Assembly (NCBI GenBank): GCA_026874595.1 | Contig: CM049315.1 | Coordinates: 73,728,401 to 73,792,400 of the forward strand | Direction: 5' to 3' | Length of the DNA: 64,000 nt | Origin: Sipunculus nudus | Lineage: Eukaryota > Annelida > Sipuncula > Golfingiida > Sipunculidae | In this document: positions 31,409 to 43,789 of the stretch, one piece after another | Numbering within the stretch: position 1 is the first letter of the stretch | Layout: every line of letters begins with the position of its first letter | Program-made: the position numbers and the translations under genes | The notes under the pieces: model-generated | What the model was told of the DNA's origin: nothing | What the model saw: only the letters and a program-made list of their open reading frames with translations | The model's database searches: none

Positions 31409-34400
31409 ATGTATTATTATACAGAATGGGCTGTGAAAATATGCTTACTTGGTCTTACAATTGTGTATGTGTGTGCATCACATGTGAAAGGTACAGGAAC
31501 CTTTTACATTTTTGATTGAAAGAGGACGGATCACAGCAGTTAAAAACAGACTTAAAGATACTTCAGGAATAAAATATGCTTTATCTTAAGCCTGTAATGC
31601 AGAAACTATACAATTTAGTAAAATGTTAAGCAATTCTGTATCTTTTTTATATCTTACTGTCCTTTGATATCACGTCGATCATTTTCTGTACTTTTTCACA
31701 CATGCATCGGACTTTTCCTACCCATTTCTTCGACAGAGGCAGTGCTTTATATATTACAACGCTTGACACCTATAAGAAAATCACAGAGCCGCACCTTCAA
31801 AAATTAGAGTGATAAAATGTGACAGGAAATAACATTATCTGTAACACATAAGGTTTTTGTTCTGTAATACACGACATATTTCCTGTTGTATTTTGTTATA
31901 TTTTCTGCATTTTCTGTAATGCCTTATATTGAATGATTTCCGTAATTCATCTCTTAAAATATAAACGTTGTTTTTGTTCAGACACGCAGACCTTGTCATG
32001 TCGCAGCTCACCCCAGGTACTTGGAGCTGTAGGAAATTTGACATGTGAGCTTCCAGAAATACATGACCCGCACTTGTTTGGACACTGGAGCAGGCACACT
32101 AGAGGGGTTATCGAGCGTGTTTATACCTTCTCTGTTTCTGACAGGAATAACGGCATGATATCTGATAAATATATGCACCGAGTGGAACCTGGTTTTGTCA
32201 CACTACTCATCATGAACTCCACATATGAGGATTCTGGGTTCTATGAATGTGAATTGTCATATAAAAACAAAACGCTCTTTGGTAATGTACAGTACAGTGT
32301 TCTCGGTGAGTACCTGTATGACAGATTCTAAATATATAGAAACGCTTCTCCAACTGATCCAATAATACTGTTTTCTGACATGAACCATCGCTATAATGTA
32401 AACAGTATGGAAATTACGGGTGGTACAAAGGTAGGGAAAAGTTTATAATTAGAACCATAAAACGTTAATCCTTCATAGAACAGACACTGATTACTTGATA
32501 CTGTGTACCGGTATGTGGAAAACATTCATTTAGTAAACCAGGCCGGTATTAAATATCTTTTCCATTTTCAGAATTATGTGGAAATATATATGTAATTTTA
32601 TGTCTCGATAGACGCCAAGGAGTCAATAATTTTCCCACGTTTAGGTCTGATACTTTTAAAGCAACGGATTATGTAAGACATTTATCGTCTTATACCTGGT
32701 ACAGCATATCAGTCCTGATAATGTATCACAATCTCGGTAAATATTGCCTGATTAGATTTTTGCATTTAGAAAAACAAGCTGGTAACATTTATGCGTTTTC
32801 ATCTGTATCTAGGTAGAGACGAAATGGTTTGTTACAGTAGCCCTCAGTACGTCGGAGTAATAGGAGCTCTAACCTGCAAGTATCCGGAGCCGACCGTCAA
32901 AGTACAGGTCGTAATATGGGAAAAACAGAGGAACGGAGACCGAAAACAGATTTATATCTGTAACAGCACGGGTACCTGCAAGCCGCTTGTCAGTGATACA
33001 AAAGGTGTTAAATTCTCACACCAGATGTCTCCGGGAGTCTTTACTCTGTTTATACATGGCACCCAGAAAGAGGATGCAGGTTTTTACGAATGCGAAGTCA
33101 CAGGAGAACAGCAACAGATATCACAACTTGTTGAGTTTACAGTCATAGGTGAGTGTGTTCAAAATGGAAAACAAGATGTAAATATTCTAATAGATTACTA
33201 ACCACAACACGACATATCACGTATTTTCTATATAATTCAATATTGGTGTTCGTGCTTCTCAGTTCCGAAACCTCCCGCCAGTATTGATAACATGGACATA
33301 CATACCACGGAAGGACCGACTCATAAGAAAACGGCGTCTACTCTGTCATGGCAAACGAAGACCAGCCAAGGTAAGATAAAGAAACAGATTTTAACAGGCC
33401 TAACCATCATATCAGTGAGCTACCTTTCCTTGTGTATATTATATCGAATCTTCTTAAGCTTGTTAATACTTTATTTGAACAATGATGTTTTCTTATTACT
33501 AAACCGACCTATCACCTAAAGAAGTTAAGAGCGTCGAAAATCAGAATCAGAGAGGAAGCCGGAAGGAAACCTTGAAGGGTAATGCTGAATCAAGTAAGTT
33601 CAACCAGGGCGCGCACTTTTTCAAAGAATTTCATTTGCAACTTATGCAGCCACTCTTTCCTGTTTTTTTTTTCATAAATGTTATCCGTTTAATATTTTAG
33701 TCTTTTTATTATTTTCTAATTACGTTTACACAGAATTAGAATTGGTCAATTAATAAAAACTTAGGAAATAATATAAAAGCATCTTTAAACGAAACCTTAA
33801 GAATAAGTGCGTGTAACAGACTTTCGGGGTGGAACACTAATTGATTGTCTATCTATACCTCGTGGTAGTCTCGTTACAGTTCATCTTACTCATTCCACTT
33901 TACCACTCTTTTCTTAATGAACTTTTACCGCGAACACCGTATTTACTTTCACAATACCTTAATAGCACAAAGACGGGACCCAAAGCATACAGTTGTCTTT
34001 TAGACTAACATCCGTATCGTGGTGTATTTTCAAACTAAACTGTCTCCCATATTTACGTTATCTTATTAAGTCCACAATGAATCCATGGGGGCCGCCATAT
34101 TTTCCTGAGCGTTTAGGTCATACATTAGCCGTGACAACCTGACTCGTTGATTATTGGGCTGGTGAACTTACTTGAGTCGTTTACAATCATTCTCCAGGAA
34201 TGCATCGCAGTGGGCTTCAAACTTGTTGCATTCATATTGTGGTAAACAGTCCATAATCTTAAAAATATTCTATGAATGATGCACTGATACAAGGAAATAC
34301 ATGTGAACTCACAACCCAAACTGAAACTTCGTCTCTATGGTAACGAGTCAATTCCTGTATCGCGTACAGGTTGGCTCGGTCCAGTTACCCGTGTTAGCCC

Positions 34401-35363
34401 TGCTTGTATTCATGCGGTCAGAAATTCAACAAACATGCGGAGGAGTTTTCCAATATCCTGAATAAAAACCGAACTTTTCTCGCCAAAGTTTAGTTTTGTT
34501 TAAAAGTACACTTAAATTGCTAACGATTGGTCTCGTTTATGTCGATTGACAGTGTATCTGAAGGCCATGAAGCGTTGCATCCTCATGGGGCCTAATAAAG
34601 CGTTCCTAAAACCTAGATGTAAAGGCACTGTGACAGTCAGTTATCTGATCGTAATGTCAAAGGGCCGATATGGCGCTAGCTCATACACAAGAAACAAAAG
34701 GGCAACTTGACTAATACCCAGAACGCACCGCCAGACGCGGATCGAGACCCGCCCCCCCCCCCTTAACCAACGACCCTTTTTTAGACAAAGCTATGCATGA
34801 CGGGGGATTTTTGGGGTCAGACCCCCCCCCCCCCCCCGCTCTAAACCAAAGACTTTTTTGTGCAAGCAGTGAGTAAGTAGAATTAGCTAGACTGAATGTA
34901 ATGAGACCGCAACTTAATGATAGTTGGATTTTTGTCTGCCTCTGCTTAGCTATACTGTCTTCGGTTGTTCAGCCACATGAACCTAACATCTGGTTTTATG
35001 TATATTTCCACGTGTTATTGAAATATATATGAGGGCTGGTAAATTGCTTATTTTCCACCTTTTGAAGTTTTTTTTTCACAATATGACTAACGAACCTGTT
35101 GCAATTATCTTAAGCAATAACTTACGTGAGGTCCCTTTGTGAGTCGCTATTGCAGCCATTGCGTTAACATTATAACAAATACTATTTTAAGCCCCTTGCT
35201 AGTCGTAATTCCAAATAATATTATTACAGCAGACCGATTTGGCTTTTTAGGTCAACAGAGAGCTTGGTTTTTTGGCATGGCGGCCCTTATATTCCTTGCA
35301 GTGGCGATAGTTTCCACTACAGGATATTTTATTTACCGCAAGTGCACACAGGCGACTTCTTAA
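31409..35363 (+). CDS. Two-Ig-domain type I membrane protein (IgSF), 6 exons, 351 aa
   Basis: Exons: 31409-31490, 31982-32305, 32813-33148, 33263-33370, 33522-33593, 35230-35363; every junction is GT-AG and phase 1. Residues 1-24 form a signal peptide (hydrophobic core ICLLGLTIVYVCA). Ig domain 1 (28-136) has Cys at GNLTCEL, Trp in GHWSRH and the closing EDSGFYECEL. Ig domain 2 (137-248) has GALTCKY, VIWEK and EDAGFYECEV, plus an extra Cys pair in YICNSTGTCK. Each Ig domain sits on its own exon and opens with the same C-x-S-S-P-Q-x2-G-x2-G-x-L-T-C phrase, indicating internal duplication. A Thr/Lys-rich stalk (249-318) spans exons 4-6. The TM helix is residues 320-343, with RK stop-transfer and an 8-residue tail without signalling motifs. 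NLT, NST and NKT sequons are present. It is probably a surface recognition or adhesion protein; ligand and orthologue unknown. An alternative upstream non-coding exon is possible. Confidence 0.85.
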
Positions 35364-36514
35364 GCCGAAGACAAATGAAGGAAGTGTCTGAACCTTGAAA
35401 TGTATTTGGTATTTTGTTGAAAGACAAAGGTCGCAGGTTAAACCACAGGATCAATCAAACATGGTATCCACTGTTTCCGCCACTGGGCTGTGCGGGTATG
35501 CGTTCAACTCCGTTCGTGCGGGTGTGTTTGTTCACACCATAACTCAATCATGAACCGAATCACAAGACGTATGCGGGGCTTTTCGATTAGGGACCGATGA
35601 AGAATCGATTATGTTTTAATGTGGATCCGGCTCATGGTACAGTTTCATTTAGGTAATCAAGGAATAATCACAAATATAGAGGCACTTATGCACAAATGAA
35701 CCTTCATAAATGTTGAACATTACTATGGACACCTGATGTAATTAACTTATCACATTGCATGTACAGGTCAAAATACACATTTTCTTGTTGTTAACGTAGA
35801 TGCGTATGTTGATTGTCGTACTAATGATGAATCGATAATGACGTTGCTTGTCAGTGTAAGGTTCAATTTATTAATCGATAACGACATTACATATCAGTGT
35901 AAGGTTAACCTTAACCGGTTTGCATTCCGTCGTGTTAAGATTAATTGACTCTGACATATTTATATGCCAACCTTCATACTGCACGGAATTATTAAAATTA
36001 CTTTTATACACGTTATGAAATATCTTTATTTGGAGTTGACAGAGTTGCATTATGTGTTATCATACACCAAGTGTTCTAAATTTCTGCCGATGAAGTCGAA
36101 GGTATATTCAAGTTAGTCATCTGACTTGTATGTTAATGGTATTTATATTTTGAATCAATTTCTGAAATACAAAATGTCATATCCACGCGACACAATCTGA
36201 TCACATAATATTAAGATTGTGTGTGCATATTTAATATTACAGTGAGCAAATACCAGAGTAACTATTGCAGCTAACAATACAATTATCATGTAACATACAT
36301 GTTAATGATACCTACAGATGTTAGCCCTTCTGATGATTTTCCTGTCAATCATTTTCTATTAGTTAAAGTGTCTTACTTAATAATAATAAAGACGTTTGTC
36401 TTCCAACAGTCTGTGTGTCTACATAACCAAAGGCGTTCCACATAAAACATGCCGGCTTATCTAATTCTGCAAAACGGAGAGCGGATTACGTTCACCTATC
36501 TACAACGCCATTAT
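35364..36514. other. 3' flank of IgSF gene; AATAAA at 36385-36390
   Basis: No coding signal. The first clear canonical poly(A) signal, AATAAA, is about 1 kb after the stop codon, so the 3' UTR may extend to about 36.4 kb; nearer variant signals (ATTAAA-like) cannot be excluded. Confidence 0.4.
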
Positions 36515-36555
36515 ACTGTAGCTGCTTATTTATTCTGGGAGGAAATTGGGCTTAG
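36515..36555 (+). repeat. Dispersed repeat piece, partner at 39963-40003
   Basis: TGTAGCTGCTTATTT, then TTCTGGGAGGAAATTGGGCT, occurs here and again 3.45 kb downstream with a single visible mismatch. It is probably part of a longer dispersed element. Confidence 0.6.
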
Positions 36556-36854
36556 ACGTATATAAAAAATTCACATAAATTTTGAAAATTCAAACATAAA
36601 GAATGTTGATAAGCAGCCCCTTGGTAAAACATGAAAATAGTTAAACACTTGATCTAAGGTTTTAACTATACATGATTAAATAAACTTGGCAACAGTTACA
36701 TAAAGGGACCCTCCAATAGGGAGAATCTGGGCTCATTTCTCCGTTTTATTTGGAGTATATAAAACTAGGGGGAACTATGATCCCCAAAAGTTGTATAGAC
36801 CGAAGATACAAGATTGGCAAAAGTAACCAACGTATCAGATTTAATGGACAGTAA

Positions 36855-37195
36855 TTTCTTTGTGCCCTTATTGGCCTCACAAATGTAACGGAATTTATTT
36901 AGAGCCCCGTCTGGCTGAAACATGCCCTCTCACTGGGGTGAAATATTAAGACCATTGGTCGACTTATCTAGCGAGATTCACTCGCACACTGTATCATCAT
37001 CTGATCAGTGGTTAGACGTATATACATTACCCTCAGGTAAGATTTTCATAAACAGTATTTATTCTTTGCCCTGTTTGGCCACAAAATCTAGACGGTTTTA
37101 AGCCCCGCTCGGCCGAAAAATGCCCTCTCACTGGGCTAAAATACGAACTACAACTGACCAAGTAATAATAATCAAGTAACAGCGAGATTTCTCGC
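36855..37195. repeat. Two-copy degenerate tandem repeat, ~210 bp
   Basis: Both copies share the order TTTGCCC/TGTGCCC...TTGGCC, AGCCCCG-CTGGC/CTCGGC, ATGCCCTCTCACTGGG and a terminal CAGCGAGAT/TAGCGAGAT. Copies start near 36857 and 37067. Confidence 0.6.
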
Positions 37196-40100
37196 TAAAT
37201 GTAAGATCTCCTTATATTATTACATGTGAACTTAAGCATAGTAATGCATCAAATAATATTGCCGGACAATTCAACGATTGCATAGTAGTTTTAATCAGTT
37301 AAAGAAAGTCTACCTGTAAAATACAACACCTATACATGACTTTGAGGGAAAATGGTTAGCAGCGCTGCCCAAGAATTAGTTAAATCAGAGTTGTTTATAA
37401 CCCTACAAGTATCTGTAAATATGACATTCAAATTAGATATTAGGGTTAGTTACCTATTCATTAGTTTATTTGAATAATTAGTTTCTTTCTTTAATCTATT
37501 TCTAGCATTTACAGTTTACTGTTTCTATTTTTATAAATCATTATTTTATCATCAAAATTATCATCATTCTGAGTTTTATCATTGTTTATTTGTTTTTCAT
37601 TAAGCTCTGTAGATTCAGATTATGTGTAATAGTTAACTTTGTTTGTAGTAATCAGATTTATACATTATCCTAAGTATTAATTTACTCAAATCGACAGTGA
37701 AATATGTTTTTTGGTGACAAAAAAAATGTTCACCCCAACACAACAGTGTATATGTGATTTGTTATTTATATTAGATATCATTAATCTCAAATGCAATATA
37801 GCTTGTGGACATGACCCTGAAGTTAGCTTTATTTATTCATTTTATTCATGTATGTACTCAACTTATTTAGTATTTTGGTGTGTTGCTCACCTATTAATAT
37901 TATTGTTAGGATTTCAATGAAATTAACCTAATTAAACAAGTTAAGCTTCTTAATGAGCGATGTCATTTTAACTGGTGTGTTAAGTATGCACACTGTTCTT
38001 ATTTATTTTAATTACCACTATTTTATATTTTACAATTAAGAGACCCACAGAAAAATAGGCCCAACTAATAAAATAATATTGACTTCACATATTATAAGTA
38101 TACTTATTAAAATTAATATGATTATTTAGGACAAGGTAAAAAAAAACTGAAGACTACATGTTAGATATACAAGGAGATGACAAGGTATATAATCTGCTTA
38201 ACACATGTATCTGAAGGTGGTGTTAAGATAATCTGTGCTGGTCTGTTTGAAATATCTGCCGCATGGGATGTTATATAACCCTATATGGGACACAGGGGTT
38301 AAATCACGGATTAAGTCAGGGATTAAGGGGTAGGTGTCCGATTTGTTTCAAAGCCTAACTGGGAGATAAATAAGATGACAGGTAGGCCCTGCGACAATGG
38401 ATAACTCTGCATGGGGGTGATGGGTGTTCAGCTCTTTTTGATGCAATAGCCTTTGGGCATGGACATTTAGTTTTGCCATTAATATTAGACCCCAAATCTA
38501 AACCCCAGGTTTATCAGAACTGTAAGAACCAGAAACACAGCTGTTATCATGCAATAACCTGTCACCCTCGTGGCATTTGGTCAGACGGTCGTTTTTTTTT
38601 AATTACATTTGCACAGGTTCCTGAAACCGCTATTTAAGGTAAATGAATTACAGCCTTGTTTTAAAAAAAGCATGTAGGTTAAATTTCTCTGCACAAGAAT
38701 AACATTTGATTTAAACATAAGATTATACATTTTTGGGTTTATACAATACCATTCTAATTTTGCAGAGGAGCATATAAAATCTTTTAAACTGACTATCCAG
38801 TTTAGACTATAATAAAGTATTGAACTAATGTTTCTAACAAGGTACATTCACAGGTAAAACAGTATACATATGGTCAAGTCTACGGTTCCATCTATACATA
38901 TTTACAAAATAGAAGCTATGTTACATTTATTCAAGAGACAGCTACGCATAATAAAAGGTTAAGCTGTTACTCTTATTACAGTATAATCCAGCTAATTTAG
39001 ATCAAGTCCTGAAAGTTGTTATATACATAAAATCTGATCAACTGATTAATTTTGCAAAGAAATGGTCATTCATTATAACTGAAATATTACATATACCATT
39101 GCAGGCACTACATGGGGGGCATTAAATATTTGCGGATTACGTTTATGCCCAATGTAATAAGAAGATGCGTGTTACAGTTTTTACACATCCCCTAATGGTA
39201 CATTTAGCACGTTTTATTTCTCTTGCTTTTACATCTTAGTTACACATATTTTATATACATAATTATAGGACACTTTTTTTTTATTTTCGTTATCTTTTAT
39301 ATATAACCTCCTAGTGGGAACACACAATTCAAGTTTAACACTGTGTGATTTTATTTCAATTAACGACTGAAGTAATTAGAATTACATTGATATTAAGGCT
39401 CTCCTTTTATAAGAATGTAAAACTAATATGACTGGTTTATCCACAATGAAAATTCCCAATAACCGTAGTATTTACTATATGTACAAATAAAGGTTCAATA
39501 TTGTGGGATTACTGTACACCTACCAATGGTTTTGAATTTTGCAGCTGATTTTTAAGCATACACTGTTTTATAATGTATACACCGCTTCATAGCCAAAGAA
39601 TAGCAAATTAGTATAATGGTTTATCAATAGGAATCTAAAGTAGTACTAACCTTTCCAAATTAAATAACGTGCATTGTTCTTTAAACAGAGACGGGCCTAC
39701 ATTTACGAAAGGCCCCTATTCTGGTTCACAAAACGAGTGCACTAAATAAAAGGAATTTCCTTAAGAAATGAAAATCAGGCATTTTTAAAGCTGTACTATG
39801 TTTCAATTTGAATATATCGCTTATATTTAGCAGAATTTTTGAACCTAAACCCCTTATTATAGGTATATACTTAAAAAAAACAGAAATAACTCAAAATAAG
39901 CAATTTATTTACAAGAATTCGTCTCCTAGCTGTTTGTAACAACTGATAGCATCGCTCGCCAGATGTAGCTGCTTATTTGTTCTGGGAGGAAATTGGGCTT
40001 GGGCAACATGCACTCGCACAATTTAAAGAGATAAAATAACACTTTTTTACTGGAATAAAACTTAAGCCTAAACCTTCAAAATATCAGGACTGCATCTTAT

Positions 40101-40859
40101 TATCTAGACTTATAAATGAAACAGAAAGATACTTACCAGGCTAGAATAAAAGGACTGCTCTTTGGTAGTGTGTGGCCTTTCACCTGTGTAGCCGACACTG
40201 TCGTAAAAGCAACCCCAAGGTGAAAAAGAAGCCATTTACCCTCTGCCTGCCGCAGAGGGCAGGCATAGAGGTCCACTGCTCGATGATCCAAGAGAGCCCG
40301 GGATTACTGGAACAAGGGGGTTTTATTCCAGAGGCCAGAGGGAGAAGTCCTTAGCTGCCTGTGATTGGCTATGGGGCATCTCTATATTGACTGTCAATCA
40401 GTGTTGATGTGAGGTCAAAGGGCAAGAATGTTACAATACTATATTTGCCGCTAAAATAATAGTGGAAGAAAATGTAGTTCTGTGCCCTGATAGTCGTAAC
40501 TATGTCAGGAACTTTGGCCACTAACTAAATATGGCTCGTCTTTTAGGGGGTAGGTGTTGGCATCTAGCGACAATGTTTATAACTAATCCAATGTTTCGGT
40601 TTATCAGTTATTACATTTGGGGTCGATGTTTCATAAATACCGCATCTAATAACTTTCTTGGTTAATATCGTGTGGGTAGATTTCTTGCATACATTGAAAG
40701 AAGGTTGATTACCCCATTTTGTTCGTCTTTCCATTGCCCATATCCTGGCATGATCAACCTTTGTTGGCCTTGTGTCACCTTGTCTGTCTGTTTCAGGGTT
40801 GTTGTCAATTTTGTCAACAGCCTTGTTGTTCTTTCTGACATTTAGCACTCTCCTGGCCA
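37196..40859. other. Non-coding stretch, no supported gene
   Basis: 3.6 kb of AT-rich DNA without recognised coding, apart from the dispersed repeat copy at 39963-40003. Open frames of 60-98 codons here lack motifs and splice context. Confidence 0.45.
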
Positions 40860-42765
40860 CAATTTTGTCACAATCACCTTGAAACTTTCAGAGATGATGA
40901 GCAACCAAAATTCTAGGTGCCCTATTGTTTTTGGCCCAAAAAGGTCAAAGGTCAAGGTCAAGGTCATCAAAAGTATACAAAACGGGTTTTTCTTCATATC
41001 TTTGTAACTGTTAGTCGTATATACTTGAACTATAGCTCATTTTAATCGTCATCCAATAGCCTTTCTTCTGGTGGGTACCTGACTCAAATTTGCGCTTTCC
41101 ATGGTTACACATTTTTGGAGAAAATTATCATATTTGAAAATCAATGGACTAATTTGTCAGTTTTAATGCTAGAGAGGTCTAGTTTTTTTCATTAGGTTGC
41201 ATTCGTTTAATACTACATGATTTAATTAAAAGTCTGGCAATATCTCGTAAGATAGCTCATCAAACGAGATATTTCGAGATTTCTTTAATCTTGCCCTGGA
41301 GGCCACAGTTTTGCAGGAATATGATATAAACTGATATATTTCAAGTCTTACCCTAGTATATCTCGAATTGGTTTTTTTTTTCATTTTTGGATACGGCCGC
41401 TAGGGGGCGCTGGATGCGAACCTCCCCAACATATCATATTTTGGCCATATCACCAAAACTATAAGCCTCAATTACATAAACTATAGCTTATTTTGTTCCT
41501 CTGAGTCTTCTCCATAACCTGGTATAGTCATCTGGTCATAATTTTGTGTCACTTTGGTAGTGTGTCTGTCTGTTTGTCAGTTGTCCTCAAATTCGCCTGC
41601 TTGCTCTTGCATCTCACATATAGCATTCTATAGGCCACAGTTTTGAAAGAATCCTTTTGAAAATATTACATCTTAAGTCTTATATTAATATCTCGAAATC
41701 AATTTTTCATTTTCCGGATATGGCCACTAGTGGGCGCTGCACACGACCCTCACACACATTCCATTGTATTGGGCATACCTCTACACTCAAAGCCTCAGTT
41801 ACATAAACTATAGCTTTTTTCTTCCTTTGAGTCTTCTCCATAACCTGGAGTAGTCATCTGGACTCAATCTTGAGTCACTTTGTCAGTGTGTCCGTCTGTT
41901 TGTCAGTTGTCCTCAAATTCGCCTGCTTGCTGGTTCTTGCGTCTCACATATAGCATTCTATAGGCCACAATTTTGACGGAATCCATGTGAAACTATTACA
42001 TCTTATGTCTTACACTAATATCTCGAAATAGATTTTTCATTTTCCGGATATGCCACTAGTGGGCGCTGCACACGACCCTCACACACATACCATTGTATTG
42101 GGAATATCTCTACACCCAAAGCCTCAGTTACACAAACTATAGCTTATTTTCTTCCTTTGAGTCTTCTCCATAACCTGATTAAGGCATCTAGTTTCAATCT
42201 TCTGTCACTTTGTCAGTGTGTCCATCTGTTTGTCCGTTATCCTCCAAGTCGCCTGCTTGCTGGTTCTTACGCCTTACATATAGCATTCTACAGGCCACTG
42301 CTTTGACGGAATCCTTTTGAAACTGGGACAACTAATGTCATACACTTATAATACAAAACGCATTTGTCGTCTTCGCAATATGTCCGCTAGAGGGTGCAAC
42401 AGTCGAACCTCCCAAGTATATCATTAATTCGCCATACCTCCAAAACTAAAAATTTAAATTACATAAATTATAACTCTTTTTCTTCCTTTGAATCTTCTCC
42501 ATAACTAGGTTAAGTCATCTGGTGTCAATCTTGTCTCACAAAGTCAGTATGCCTGTCTGTTCGTCTTTTGTTGTCAGCTTTGTCTGATTGCCTGTTCTTT
42601 TGTCTCATATGTCATTCTACGGGCCACATTTTCTCAGCAATGGCCCTGAGAGTCATTCCATTGATAGAAAACCGACAATATGTTCTGTCTGTCCGTCTGT
42701 GTTTCACTTCCGATTTCCGGCAAGCGTTCGACCTATGGTCGTCTAGTTTTGATATTATATAGATA
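40860..42765. repeat. Degenerate tandem array, ~330 bp unit, about 5 copies
   Basis: TTTGAGTCTTCTCCATAACC recurs at about 41502, 41828, 42158 and 42489 (steps 326, 330, 331). Each is followed by a TCACTTTGTCAGTGTGTC-CGTCTGTTTGTC block, CGCCTGCTTGCTGGTTCTTG, CATATAGCATTCTA, ATATCTCGAAAT, and a CTAGTGGGCGCTG block. A more diverged unit precedes them, starting with CCCAAAAAGGTCAAAGGTCA near 40935. This style of repeat is common in bivalve genomes (general knowledge). Confidence 0.85.
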
Positions 42766-42976
42766 ACAGTATATAATAAAAATAATAATAATAATATGAC
42801 AATTATCCTTTATTTTATAAAACGTTAAATCCATGCTATGCATGCTTTAAAAGGCTGATACATATAATAGATAAAAAAATGATGATTTATATTGAACAGT
42901 AAAGTTAATCAGACAATCCAATTGATTGTGATTAAAGACTAAGCTGGTTTAAAAAAAGGCTTGGTTCAATAAACTG

Positions 42977-43242
42977 TCAATGGCCAGAATAGTAGAACTC
43001 GGCAAATTGGTGAGTTTTTAATTTGCTTTTACATTCTGATAAGTTAGGTCTGATGTGTTGGGTAGACTGTTCCAGAGTCTAATACCAGCAAAGCTGAATG
43101 CCCTGTTCTGTATTGCTGTCGATTTTGTAAATCTGTTCCTGACCCATACACCCTCAACAATTGAGATCTGCTGTAAACTTGCATGGTAATGTTCAGTCAT
43201 GCATGACTCATTTGCAGATTTCTTGTACAAGTTTTCATTCAA
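42977..43242 (-). pseudogene. 3' end of a truncated non-LTR retrotransposon (LINE) RT
   Basis: Minus-strand reading gives NRAFSFAGIRLWNSLPNTSD, the well-known R-x-F-S-x-x-G-x-x-x-W-N-x-L-P motif at the C-terminus of many LINE reverse transcriptases. After a frame change near 43030 it continues with CKSKLKTHQFAEFYY to a stop at 42977-42979. The rest of the element is absent (5' truncation), and it sits directly against the ~330 bp array. Confidence 0.7.
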
Positions 43243-43283
43243 ATGAAGATTTTATGACGCTGCAATACTCCGTTTTAGGACTT

Positions 43284-43470
43284 AAGAAAAATATAGATTG
43301 TAAACATCTTATCGCGCCCACTCATCAACATTCCAATAACAAACTCTGAAGTGGATCTCGGGGGGGGGGGGGGGGGGGCAAGAAAAATATAGATTGTAAA
43401 CATCTTATCGCGCCCACTCATCAACATTCTAATAACAAACTCTGAAGTGGATCTCGGGGGGGGGGTCCAG
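43284..43470. repeat. 96 bp tandem duplication bounded by G-runs
   Basis: AAGAAAAATATAGATTG ... GAAGTGGATCTCG occurs twice at offset 96. The first copy ends in a run of 19 G (43360-43378), the second in 10 G (43456-43465). One C/T difference was seen. Confidence 0.85.
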
Positions 43471-43789
43471 GATGTCCGGATCCCCCTTTTTACAGCCGCC
43501 GCGACCTTTTTCAGACCAATTTGTGCGGCCTGGACCCCCCCCCCTTTCCTAGACCTCTTTTTGAGGTTTTGTCATTATTCCTCCTGGGCTGAACCCCCTT
43601 TTCTTTAGAAGTGACCTGAATTCACCAGAGAAATCTGTTGATCTGCAGAAAAAATCGGTGGGTGTGCGGGCACACACCGGCCGGGGAGTCTTTCAGATTT
43701 ATCCGGCCGGTTGAAAAAAATCGACCGACAATAAAAAATCGGTAGATGGATCGGTTTTACTTACAGCACCAAACTCGAATATAACAATC
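43471..43789. other. C/G-run repeat material, no gene
   Basis: CCGGATCCCCC/CTGGACCCCCCC-type words and poly-C runs resemble the short G/C-run elements at 34.74-34.84 and 58.94-59.18 kb. Confidence 0.4.

Noticed and set aside
40564-40860. 98-codon minus-strand frame
   Set aside because: No motif; adjoins and partly shares words with the ~330 bp array.
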